This document shows positions 1-7,002 of a stretch of DNA of 10,411 nucleotides, in pieces. Source of the stretch: SZUA-430 sp964647355 (lineage in GTDB: Bacteria; Pseudomonadota; Alphaproteobacteria; Micropepsales; Micropepsaceae); NCBI GenBank assembly GCA_964647355.1, contig CAZYGK010000113.1, positions 1 through 10,411 of the forward strand, given 5' to 3'. The notes below the pieces were generated by a model. That model was not told the origin of the DNA, searched no databases, and was given only the letters and a program-made list of their open reading frames with translations. The translations under genes and the position numbers were made by a program. The number at the start of each line of letters is the position of its first letter. Within the stretch, counting starts at the first letter, position 1.

Positions 1-1016
1 ATAAGCCCCATCGACATCGACGTGTTGATGAGGATGTAGAGCAGGAAGTTGAGGCACACCCCCATTGCGACGAGCCGTCCGAACTGACTTCGGGTATCGA
101 GCGCGATCTGCACCCCGTTGTAGAGGATGGCGATGTAGAGCCCCATCAGGATCAAGAGCCCGAAGAGCCCGAACTCCTCGCCCAATACGGTGAAGATGAA
201 ATCCGTCTGCTTCTCGGGCAGGAAGTTGAGGCGGCTCTGCGTTCCCTCGCCGAAACCTTTGCCGAAGATGCCACCCGACCCAAGCGCAATCTTCGACTGG
301 GTGATGTTGTAGCCCGCACCCAGCGGATCACTGTCCGGATCGAGGAACGTATAGACGCGCTGCTTCTGGTAGTCCTTCAGCGCAAACTCCCAACCGACCG
401 GAACCGCCGCCGCAATCAGCGCCACGACCGGCAGGATGATCTTCCAGCTCAGACCCGCGAGGAAAATCAGCCCGCACCCGCCCAAGATCAGGATCGTCGC
501 CGTCCCCAAATTGGGCTGGATCAGCACGAGCCCGGCCGGCACCGCGATCAGCATGAGCGCCACAAAGAGCCGCGTCGGCCGCGACACGTCGTCGAGCAGA
601 ACGCCGTGCAGGAAGCGCGACAGCGCTAGGATCAGCGCGATCTTCATCAGCTCCGACGGCTGCAACTGCAGCGGCCCGATATCGATCCAACGCTCCGCGC
701 CCTTGCCCATGCGTCCCATGAACTCGACCGCAACCAGCAGCGCCAGCGACACGCCGTAGATCGGATAGGCGAGTTGAAACCAAATGCGCACGTCGATGAC
801 GGCAATCGCGATCATCAACGCGAAGCCCACGCCGAAGCGCACGATCTGCCGGTCCGCCCACGGCTCGAAGCTCATCCCCGCGACCGAATAGAGCAGCGCA
901 AACCCGATACAGCACACCGCCGTGATCAACCCGACCAGCGTCCAGTTGAGCGACCGGAGTTTGCTCATCAACCGCGTGTCGCGGCCGGTCGGTCCGTAAG
1001 CGGCGTTCAAACCCAT
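1..1016 (-). CDS. rodA: Peptidoglycan glycosyltransferase RodA (SEDS family), C-terminus cut by window edge
   Basis: RodA is the SEDS-family polytopic membrane glycosyltransferase that polymerises lipid II during side-wall growth, in partnership with PBP2. The 338 residues visible here align closely with E. coli RodA. Landmarks are KGAERWIDIG (about 105-114), QPSELMKIA (119-127), a QPNLGTA loop (167-173), LDPDSDPLGAGYNITQSKIA (225-244), GTQSRLNFLPEKQTDFIF (258-275) and a GEEFGL motif (279-284). Asp272 in TDFIF corresponds to the catalytic Asp262 of E. coli. Asn169 stands where E. coli has Asp159. About 40 C-terminal residues lie beyond position 1. The ATG at 1016 follows the mrdA stop by 4 nt, with AAGG as a modest ribosome site inside the mrdA end. 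Met17 is a less likely alternative start. It is the last visible gene of the mre cluster and is probably translated by coupling with mrdA. Confidence 0.95.
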   Translation of the reverse strand, partial: MGLNAAYGPTGRDTRLMSKLRSLNWTLVGLITAVCCIGFALLYSVAGMSFEPWADRQIVRFGVGFALMIAIAVIDVRIWFQLAYPIYGVSLALLVAVEFMGRMGKGAERWIDIGPLQLQPSELMKIALILALSRFLHGVLLDDVSRPTRLFVALMLIAVPAGLVLIQPNLGTATILILGGCGLIFLAGLSWKIILPVVALIAAAVPVGWEFALKDYQKQRVYTFLDPDSDPLGAGYNITQSKIALGSGGIFGKGFGEGTQSRLNFLPEKQTDFIFTVLGEEFGLFGLLILMGLYIAILYNGVQIALDTRSQFGRLVAMGVCLNFLLYILINTSMSMGL

Positions 1017-1020
1017 CGCA

Positions 1021-2892
1021 TCACGCCTTGAACACGGGACCGGTGGCCGTGCGCACCGGCGGCACGAAGTACTTCTTGCGCGCAGGATCGCGCAGGCCGA
1101 CCACGGTCATGACCTCTTTCGCAATCGGCGCCGCAGCCTTCGACCCGCCGCCGCCGTGCTCCACCACGACCGAGATCGCATAACGCGGCTCCTTCACGGG
1201 CGCGAAAGCCACAAAGAGCCCGTGGTCGCGGAACTTCCATGGAATCGAATCCGAATTCCGCCCGCGTAGCGCCGCCGTGAGCTTGCGCACCTGTGCCGTT
1301 CCGGTCTTGCCGGCCATATCGAAGCCTTCGATGTCGATCCGCGAGCGGGCGCCGGTTCCGCCTTGGTTCGTCACCGCATCCATACCGCCATGCACGATCG
1401 CAACATGCGCCGGGTCAAGCCCCATATCCTCCGGCACCGGTCTTACCCGATCCACGCCGCCGAATGAGCGAATGACATGCGGAATGACGGCCTTGCCGCC
1501 ATTGGCGAGCCGCGCCGCCATCACGCACAGCTGCAACGGCGTGGTCAGCACCGCACCCTGCCCGATCCCGACGTTGAACGTGTCGCCGTCGCGCCAAATG
1601 TCGTTGCGCGCCCGCCGCTTCCACTCCGGATCGGGCATCAGCCCGCTCTTCTCGCCGGGGATTTCGAGCCCATAGGTCTGCCCGATGCCGAACTTGCGCG
1701 ACATCGCGGCAATCGCCTCGATCCCGGTGCGGCGCGCACATTCGTAGAAATAGCTGTCGCACGACTGTTTGATCGCGACATGCATGTCCACCGACCCATG
1801 CCCGCCGCGCTTCCAACAGTGAAACACGTGATTGCCGAGCGCGCGCGCGCCCGAGCAATGCACGCGGTCCCGCGGCGACATCGCCCCCGACGCCAACGCC
1901 GCCAACGCGACGATCGGCTTATAAGTCGATCCCGGCGGATAGATGCCGGTAATGGCTTTGTTCAGCAACGGCTTCAGCTCGTCCTGGTTGAGCTGCTTCC
2001 AGATCGCCGGCGATATGGTGCCGGTGAACGCGTTCGGATCGAACCCCGGCGCCGACACGATCGAGATGATCTCGCCGGTGTTCACGTCCATGACGACGAC
2101 GGAGCCGCTCTGCCCGGCAAGCTTCTCTTGCGCGACCTTCTGCACCTCCATGTCGAGCGACAGCACCACGTCCTGACCGGCAGTGCCGTCGCGCTTGCCC
2201 AGCTCGCGGATCGTGCGCCCGTGCGCGTTCACTTCCACCTGCAGTGCGCCGGGCTTGCCGCGCAACGCATCGTCCGCCGCTTTCTCCACGCCGGAGCGCC
2301 CGATGCGAAAGCCCGGCAGCGACAGAAGCTCAGGTTCCTTCTCGATGTCCTTATCGGTGACGCCCGCGACGTAGCCGAGCACATGGCTGAGCCACGGCCC
2401 GAACGGATAGGAACGAAGCTCGCCGACGTCCGTCTCGACGCCGGGCAAGTCGGGTGCGTTGATATTGACCTTCGCAAAGTCTTCCCAATTCAACCCCTCG
2501 GCGACGAGCACCGGGTTGAACGCCTTGCTCCTGAGCGCGTCGCGCAAGATGCGCTCCATGCGCTGCGGCGACAACGGGATCAGCTGTGTCAGTTGCTCGA
2601 GAACCGCGCGCACGTCCTTGGCCTGCTCGGGCACGAGAAGCACGCGAAAATTCTGCGTCGTGTTCGCGAGCTCCACCCCCGTCCGGTCGAACACGCGCCC
2701 CCGTCGCGGCGGGATCAGCTGCAGATTGATGCGGTTGTCTTCGGCCAGCATCGCGAACTGTTCGCGCTGCAGCACCGACAACTGGAACATGCGCCCGCCG
2801 AGCAGCCCGAACAACCCGAGCGTCCCCGCCGACAAAATCGCCGTGCGCCGGGAGAAGGCTCGATACCGTACGCTTTCGCGGCCGTCGCTCAT
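1021..2892 (-). CDS. mrdA: Penicillin-binding protein 2 (elongasome transpeptidase)
   Basis: Class B PBP that cross-links side-wall peptidoglycan made by RodA; 623 aa, the usual family length. There is a short cytoplasmic N-terminus, one membrane anchor (about 17-37), then the PBP dimerisation/pedestal region starting at PPRRGRVFDRTGVELA (61-76). The transpeptidase domain covers about 240-600 and carries all three catalytic motifs: STYK (Ser322 nucleophile, Lys325), SCD (377-379) and KTGTAQ (529-534). The SxN motif is SCD here, as in PBP2 relatives that have SxD. Between the first two motifs, Cys346, Cys359, His365 and Cys378 sit at spacings close to those of the zinc site described in Acinetobacter PBP2. 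The ATG at 2892 is 4 nt after the mreD stop, and rodA starts 4 nt after the mrdA stop. Identification is secure; the metal site is inferred. Confidence 0.97.
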   Translation of the reverse strand: MSDGRESVRYRAFSRRTAILSAGTLGLFGLLGGRMFQLSVLQREQFAMLAEDNRINLQLIPPRRGRVFDRTGVELANTTQNFRVLLVPEQAKDVRAVLEQLTQLIPLSPQRMERILRDALRSKAFNPVLVAEGLNWEDFAKVNINAPDLPGVETDVGELRSYPFGPWLSHVLGYVAGVTDKDIEKEPELLSLPGFRIGRSGVEKAADDALRGKPGALQVEVNAHGRTIRELGKRDGTAGQDVVLSLDMEVQKVAQEKLAGQSGSVVVMDVNTGEIISIVSAPGFDPNAFTGTISPAIWKQLNQDELKPLLNKAITGIYPPGSTYKPIVALAALASGAMSPRDRVHCSGARALGNHVFHCWKRGGHGSVDMHVAIKQSCDSYFYECARRTGIEAIAAMSRKFGIGQTYGLEIPGEKSGLMPDPEWKRRARNDIWRDGDTFNVGIGQGAVLTTPLQLCVMAARLANGGKAVIPHVIRSFGGVDRVRPVPEDMGLDPAHVAIVHGGMDAVTNQGGTGARSRIDIEGFDMAGKTGTAQVRKLTAALRGRNSDSIPWKFRDHGLFVAFAPVKEPRYAISVVVEHGGGGSKAAAPIAKEVMTVVGLRDPARKKYFVPPVRTATGPVFKA

Positions 2893-2896
2893 CGCG

Positions 2897-3430
2897 TCAC
2901 AACGCCTCCCGCGCGGTAGTCAGGAAGCCCCGGACGAAGAAGAAGGCCTTGGCGACGATCGGAAAGACGGCGATCGAAACCGCGGCCTGCATCAGGATCG
3001 GTCCGATCGGAAGCCAGCGCGCGAAATAGGTCGACGCGGCGATCCACGTGATGAGCGCGGTGATCAGCGCCACGATCACGAACCCAAGCCAAACGCCGCG
3101 CACGGTTCGCCCGAAAAAGAACACGCGCTGCGACAACGAAAAACCGTACGCGAGCAGATAGACCAGGGCCCAAAAGCCGATCGGCGCACCGGTCGCGAAG
3201 TCCTGCGTCAGCCCAAGCGCGAACACGGCCCACGCCGGCAAGAATTGCGGCCCGAAGATCGCCCAGAAGAACACCGCGGCCAGCACGACGTCGGGCGCCG
3301 GCGCATAGCCTTGAAACAAATTGAGCGGCGCCATCGCAAGCAGGATCGCGGCAAGCGCGACGCCGAGCGGCAGCGAGTACCAGATCTGACGCACCGCCCA
3401 CACAACCGCAATTTGCGCATACTCGAGCAT
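2897..3430 (-). CDS. mreD: Rod shape-determining membrane protein MreD
   Basis: Small polytopic inner-membrane subunit of the elongasome that works with MreC to control PBP2/RodA. The protein is 177 aa, typical for MreD. Five or six hydrophobic helices are visible, roughly at 20-37, 46-65, 66-75 running into 84-98, 109-133 and 140-168. The family signature GLTQDFATGAPIGFWAL (about 73-89) matches the conserved 'GLL.D...G.PLG..A' stretch of MreD. Sequence identity in this family is low, so the call depends on this motif, the topology and the position between mreC and mrdA. The ATG at 3430 lies 4 nt after the mreC stop (TAA CGCG ATG). The stop at 2897 is followed by the same spacer before mrdA (TGA CGCG ATG). 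Confidence 0.93.
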   Translation of the reverse strand: MLEYAQIAVVWAVRQIWYSLPLGVALAAILLAMAPLNLFQGYAPAPDVVLAAVFFWAIFGPQFLPAWAVFALGLTQDFATGAPIGFWALVYLLAYGFSLSQRVFFFGRTVRGVWLGFVIVALITALITWIAASTYFARWLPIGPILMQAAVSIAVFPIVAKAFFFVRGFLTTAREAL

Positions 3431-3434
3431 CGCG

Positions 3435-4421
3435 TTAGCCCGGCATCAGAGCGGCGACCGGCGTCGTCTTCGGGCGCTGCGGCGCGTTAGCCGCGGGTTG
3501 CGACGGTGTGTTTCCCGTCGCCGCCGGGGCAGCACCTTCCTTCGGAGGCACCGCGCCGGGCAGCGGCTCGGGCGCCGCGTTGTCGACATCGACGGACGGC
3601 GTGTATTTCAGGATACGCACGAAATCCGCGCGCGCTTCGCCGGTGAAGAGGTCGACCCGCGGCGCCTTCGAAGAGGCAACGATCCCGACCGCAATGCCCG
3701 GCGGAAACACGCCCCCGTCCGGCGTCGTGACGATCCGTGCGCCCGTGGTGATGCGCGATCCCGGCGGCAAATACTCGAGCGTCGGCTGCCCCGAATTGTC
3801 GCCCACCATGATCGCCTTCAGATTGGACCCCTCGATGAGAACCGGCACGCGGCTGTTCAAGTCGGTGAGCAACAGCACCCGCGCGGACCGCTGACCGGCG
3901 GTGATGACGCGTCCCAAAAGCCCGCGTTCGTCGACGACCGCCTGCCCCTTCGAGAGCCCTTGTTCCCGCCCTGCGTTGACGAGAACCGTGCGCACAAACG
4001 GCCCGGTCGCGTCCGCAATGACGCGCGCGGCGACGAACGTGATCTTGTCGTCGGGGCGAACCTTCAAAAGCTCTTCATAGCGCTGTGTCTTGCGCTGCAG
4101 CTCGGCAAGCTCGGTCAAATTCGATCGAAGCCGTGCGTTCTCTTCGCGCAGCCTCTGGTTCTCTTCATAGACGGAGAAGAACGAACTGACGCCTTCGCTC
4201 CAGCGCTTGAACTCGGCGGCGGGCGCCGCGACGACCTCCATCACAGGCGCGGCGGCATCCGTCACCGTTTCCCGCACACCTTCGAAGATACCGTCCTGCG
4301 CGCGCGCCACGACCAGCGCGACGAACGCAACGACGGTCAAGAAGGCAAGCGACAGATTCTGAGTGATGAACCCGAACGGGCCCGACTCAAATCCTCTCCG
4401 GCGCTTGCGATCCCACGCCAT
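3435..4421 (-). CDS. mreC: Rod shape-determining protein MreC
   Basis: Periplasmic scaffold of the elongasome that binds PBP2 and favours its active state. From the ATG at 4421 the protein has 328 aa. It begins with a basic cytoplasmic N-terminus (RKRRRG), followed by one membrane helix (about 23-40) and a coiled coil rich in Glu, Leu and Arg (about 85-120, EENQRLREENARLRSNL). The MreC beta-barrel region (about 128-273) contains NAGREQGLSKGQAVVDERGLLGRV and TTPDGGVFPPGIAVG. A Pro/Ala-rich, low-complexity tail of about 50 residues ends in PVAALMPG; long tails of this kind are common in alphaproteobacterial MreC. A TTG two codons upstream (4427) has a GAAGGG ribosome site 6 nt away, against 12 nt for the ATG, so a start at 4427 (330 aa) is possible. 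It is separated from mreB by 71 nt containing a hairpin. Confidence 0.94.
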   Translation of the reverse strand: MAWDRKRRRGFESGPFGFITQNLSLAFLTVVAFVALVVARAQDGIFEGVRETVTDAAAPVMEVVAAPAAEFKRWSEGVSSFFSVYEENQRLREENARLRSNLTELAELQRKTQRYEELLKVRPDDKITFVAARVIADATGPFVRTVLVNAGREQGLSKGQAVVDERGLLGRVITAGQRSARVLLLTDLNSRVPVLIEGSNLKAIMVGDNSGQPTLEYLPPGSRITTGARIVTTPDGGVFPPGIAVGIVASSKAPRVDLFTGEARADFVRILKYTPSVDVDNAAPEPLPGAVPPKEGAAPAATGNTPSQPAANAPQRPKTTPVAALMPG

Positions 4422-4447
4422 ACCCAAACCAAACCCTTCGCTTCATC

Positions 4448-4477
4448 CGGCGCGGAGGATCCCACGAATCCGCGCCG
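4448..4477 (-). repeat. GC-rich 9-bp hairpin between mreB and mreC
   Basis: A perfect inverted repeat CGGCGCGGA / TCCGCGCCG (4448-4456 and 4469-4477) with a 12-nt loop sits between the mreB stop and the mreC start. On the mreBC transcript it is followed by GGATGAAGCGAAGGG, which has no U-run, so it does not look like a simple intrinsic terminator. Its 3' arm ends about 10 nt before the mreC ribosome site. Plausible roles are partial termination, an RNase-processing barrier or 3'-end stabilisation of a separate mreB mRNA. The role is inference; the fold is visible directly. Confidence 0.6.
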
Positions 4478-4492
4478 CCCATCACCATAGGT

Positions 4493-5317
4493 CTAGTAGT
4501 AGACCGACGAAAGCACCTGCTTATGCGTGTTGATGTGTTCCAGCACCTTTCCGGTGCCCAAAGCCACGCAAGACAGCGGTTCGTCTGCAATCGAGACGGG
4601 AAGCCCCGTTTCGTCCCGCAACACTTGGTCGAGGTTGGTCAGCAGCGACCCGCCCCCGGTGAGCACGATGCCCTTGTCCACAATATCGGCCGCAAGCTCC
4701 GGCGGCGTCGCTTCCAGGGCCACTTTCACCGCCTCGACGATCTGGCTCACCGGCTCTTGCAGCGCATCCGCGATATGCGCCTGCGTGATGATGATCTCCT
4801 TCGGCACGCCGTTCAGCAGATCGCGCCCCTTGATCTCGATCTTCGTTTCCTGCGCCTTGTCCGGCGCNNNNNNNNNNNNNNNNNNNNNNNNNNNNNNNNN
4901 NNNNNNNNNNNNNNNNNNNNNNNNNNNNNNNNNNNNNNNNNNNNNNNNNNNNNNNNNNNNNNNNNNNGCCGTCGCGCCCGAAGGCACGCAGATGATGATC
5001 ATCGGGTTCGCGAACGAGCGGCGATTGTGCACCTTGCGGATGAAGTGCTTGATCATTTCTTCGGCGACTTCGAAGTCGGCGATGACGCCGTCGCGCATCG
5101 GGCGGATCGCTTCGATGTTGCCGGGCGTGCGGCCCAGCATCATCTTGGCCGCATTGCCGACCTCAAGCACCTGCTTCTTGCCGCCCTTGTTCATGATCGC
5201 GACGACCGAAGGCTCGTTCAGCACGATCCCGCGTCCCTTCACGTAGACGAGCGTATTCGCCGTCCCGAGGTCGATCGCCATGTCCGACGACAGCATTCCA
5301 AGCAAACTCGAAAACAT
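4493..5317 (-). CDS. mreB: Rod shape-determining protein MreB (actin homologue), interrupted by an assembly gap
   Basis: MreB is the bacterial actin whose membrane-bound filaments orient the elongasome. The N-terminal part (116 residues) has phosphate-1 motif DLGTANTLVYVKGRG (16-30), NEPSVVA (34-40), LGRTPGNI (61-68) and RPMRDGVIADFEVAE (72-86). After the gap come IKGRDLLNGVPKEI, the LTGGGSLLTNLD adenosine-site motif and a typical C-terminus. The 100 N hide the region holding phosphate-2 (DIGGGTT) and the connecting helices. Alignment to E. coli MreB predicts about 106 missing residues, giving a normal total of about 346 aa. Both flanks are in the same frame, so nothing suggests a pseudogene. 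The ATG at 5317 has GGAG (5327-5330) 9 nt upstream. It is the first gene of the mre cluster, 69 nt downstream of leuA on the same strand. Confidence 0.95.
   Translation of the reverse strand: MFSSLLGMLSSDMAIDLGTANTLVYVKGRGIVLNEPSVVAIMNKGGKKQVLEVGNAAKMMLGRTPGNIEAIRPMRDGVIADFEVAEEMIKHFIRKVHNRRSFANPMIIICVPSGATXXXXXXXXXXXXXXXXXXXXXXXXXXXXXXXXXXAPDKAQETKIEIKGRDLLNGVPKEIIITQAHIADALQEPVSQIVEAVKVALEATPPELAADIVDKGIVLTGGGSLLTNLDQVLRDETGLPVSIADEPLSCVALGTGKVLEHINTHKQVLSSVYY
4868..4967. other. Assembly gap of exactly 100 N inside mreB
   Basis: A run of 100 undetermined bases. A length of exactly 100 is the usual placeholder for a gap of unknown size. The MreB sequence on both sides is collinear, which confirms that the contigs are joined in the right order and orientation. 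The protein lacks about 106 residues relative to E. coli MreB, so the true gap should be near 319 nt (it must equal 1 modulo 3 to keep frame). Confidence 0.95.
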
Positions 5318-5341
5318 CGACTTCTTCTCCGCCCTGTTTGA

Positions 5342-5367
5342 CGGGCATCCGCTATTCGGGATGCCCG
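5342..5367 (-). repeat. 9-bp hairpin in the leuA-mreB intergenic region
   Basis: A perfect inverted repeat CGGGCATCC / GGATGCCCG (5342-5350 and 5359-5367) with an 8-nt loop lies between the leuA stop (5387) and the mreB start (5317). On the minus-strand transcript it is followed by TCAAACAGGGCGG, which lacks a U-run. It may therefore be a leuA 3'-end structure of Rho-dependent or processing type, or a structured mreB 5' UTR about 12 nt upstream of its ribosome site. No convincing mreB promoter was found in these 69 nt. Confidence 0.5.
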
Positions 5368-5386
5368 CTATACTGGTTGTTATGCT

Positions 5387-6943
5387 CTACACACCTCGCA
5401 AAGCGAGCATCGGCTCCGGCGCCGCCTTGGTCCGCTTCACGAGCAACTTGTTCAATGCATGCACGTAAGCCTTGGCCGCCGCGACCAGCGTGTCGGTATC
5501 CGACCCGCGTGCGGTGACGCTTCGACCGTCCTCCGCAAGTCGCACCGTGACACCCGCCTGCGCGTCCGTACCCTCGGTGACGGCATGCACTTCAAAAATG
5601 ATCAGCTGTGCGTTGTGCGGGAACAGCATCTTGATCGCGTTGAAGATCGCGTCCACCGGCCCGTCGCCGCGCGCCACGCCGAGCTTCGTCTCGCCGTCGA
5701 CCGACAGTTCAAGCTCCGCACTTTGCGGCCCGAACGTTCCCGCAACGACGCGCAGGTTCACGAACTGAATGCGATCCTGGCCGCGCGCGATCTCGTCGTC
5801 GACAAGCGCCGCAATGTCCTCGTCGAACACGTGCTTCTTCTTGTCGGCGAGATCCTTGAACTTGCGGAACGCCTCTTCCAGCGCATTGGCGCCGAGCTCG
5901 TAGCCCATCGCCTCGAGCTTGTCCTTGAACGCATGCCGGCCCGAGAGCTTACCCAGCACCAGCGACGTCTTCGACACACCGACGGACTCCGGCGTCATGA
6001 TCTCGTAGGTCTGAGTGTGCTTCAGCATCCCGTCCTGGTGAATGCCCGACTCGTGCGCGAAGGCGTTCTTGCCGACAATCGCTTTGTTGAACTGGATCGG
6101 GAAGCCTGTAACGTTCGACACCATCTTCGACGCGCGCGAGATCGACACGCTGTCGATGCCGGACGAAAACGGCAGAATGTCGGCGCGCACTTTGAGCGCC
6201 ATGACGATCTCTTCGAGCGCGGCGTTCCCTGCCCGCTCGCCGATGCCGTTGACCGTGCATTCGACCTGACGCGCGCCTGCCGCCACCCCGGCGAGCGAGT
6301 TCGCGACCGCGAGCCCCAAATCGTTGTGGCAGTGCGTGGAGAAATTGACCTTGTCCGCGCCCGGCACCTTCTCGATCAGCGCCCGGAAAAGCGCGCCGTA
6401 CTCCGACGGGATGGCATAGCCGACCGTATCGGGGATGTTGATCGTGGTGGCGCCTGCCTTGATCGCGGCTTCGACGCAGCGGCACAGGAAGTCGAACTCC
6501 GTCCGCGTCGCGTCCTCGGCCGACCACTCGACGTCGTCGACATGGTTGCGCGCCCGCGTGACGCTGCCAACGACGGCCTCCAGCACCTGATGCGGCTCCA
6601 TCTGAAGCTTGTGCTTCATATGGACCGGGCTCGTCGAAATGAACGTGTGGATGCGCGCCCGCTTCGCCGGCTTCAAAGCCTCCGCCGCGCGGTCGATATC
6701 TTTGACGCCCGCACGGGCAAGCCCGCAGATCACGGCCTTCTTGGCGCGCTTGGCAATTTCGTTGACGGCCTCGAAGTCGCCGTTCGAGGAAATCGGAAAG
6801 CCCGCTTCGATGATGTCCACGCCGAGCTCTTCGAGCATGTCGGCGATCTTCAGCTTCTCGTCGAGATTCATCGCCGCGCCCGGCGATTGTTCGCCGTCAC
6901 GCAACGTTGTGTCGAATATCAAGACGCGGTTCGAACTTGGCAT
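5387..6943 (-). CDS. leuA: 2-isopropylmalate synthase (LeuA)
   Basis: Catalyses the first committed step of leucine synthesis: acetyl-CoA plus 2-oxoisovalerate gives 2-isopropylmalate. The protein is 518 aa, the usual length of the long bacterial form. The N-terminal HMGL-like TIM barrel starts with DTTLRDGEQSPG (11-22), where Arg15 and Asp16 are active-site residues. The barrel also carries STHCHNDLG (202-210, metal ligands His204 and His206), NGIGERAGN (232-240) and HESGIHQDG (297-305). The C-terminal regulatory (leucine-sensing) domain occupies about 388-505, so feedback inhibition by leucine is expected from the family. The ATG at 6943 starts directly at the canonical N-terminus. Its ribosome site is weak (GAGATAGAAG region). 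A long leader with a leucine-rich peptide and stem-loops precedes it, suggesting attenuation control. mreB follows on the same strand after 69 nt. Confidence 0.98.
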   Translation of the reverse strand: MPSSNRVLIFDTTLRDGEQSPGAAMNLDEKLKIADMLEELGVDIIEAGFPISSNGDFEAVNEIAKRAKKAVICGLARAGVKDIDRAAEALKPAKRARIHTFISTSPVHMKHKLQMEPHQVLEAVVGSVTRARNHVDDVEWSAEDATRTEFDFLCRCVEAAIKAGATTINIPDTVGYAIPSEYGALFRALIEKVPGADKVNFSTHCHNDLGLAVANSLAGVAAGARQVECTVNGIGERAGNAALEEIVMALKVRADILPFSSGIDSVSISRASKMVSNVTGFPIQFNKAIVGKNAFAHESGIHQDGMLKHTQTYEIMTPESVGVSKTSLVLGKLSGRHAFKDKLEAMGYELGANALEEAFRKFKDLADKKKHVFDEDIAALVDDEIARGQDRIQFVNLRVVAGTFGPQSAELELSVDGETKLGVARGDGPVDAIFNAIKMLFPHNAQLIIFEVHAVTEGTDAQAGVTVRLAEDGRSVTARGSDTDTLVAAAKAYVHALNKLLVKRTKAAPEPMLALRGV

Positions 6944-6957
6944 TGTCTTCTATCTCT

Positions 6958-6975
6958 AAAGCCCGCCTGCGGCGG
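6958..6975 (-). terminator. Candidate attenuator terminator just before leuA
   Basis: On the minus strand, CCGCC-GCA-GGCGG (6975-6963) is followed by GC and TTT (6960-6958), with AAA just before the stem that can extend the pairing. The hairpin lies 14 nt upstream of the leuA ATG, where an attenuation terminator would be expected. The stem is short (5 GC pairs) and the U-tract has only three residues, so it may be weak or may act on translation instead. A GCCCGC (7048-7043) upstream could pair with GCGGGC (6966-6961) as an alternative fold. Confidence 0.4.
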
Positions 6976-7002
6976 TTTCGGTTCTTGCCCGGTCTTTACG
7001 TC

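Noticed and set aside
1477..2919. Plus-strand open frame of 480 codons opposite mrdA
   Set aside because: Antisense to a clear PBP2 with all catalytic motifs; composition rich in Arg/His/Pro/Ala typical of GC-rich shadow frames; no recognisable domain.
4493..5317. mreB as a truncated pseudogene or two split genes
   Set aside because: Both halves are normal, collinear and in frame; the defect is the 100-N placeholder, not a mutation.
5360..5389. TATAGC near 5366-5371 (minus strand) as the -10 box of an mreB promoter
   Set aside because: No -35 element lies at a workable spacing and the box overlaps the start of the hairpin; too weak to call.
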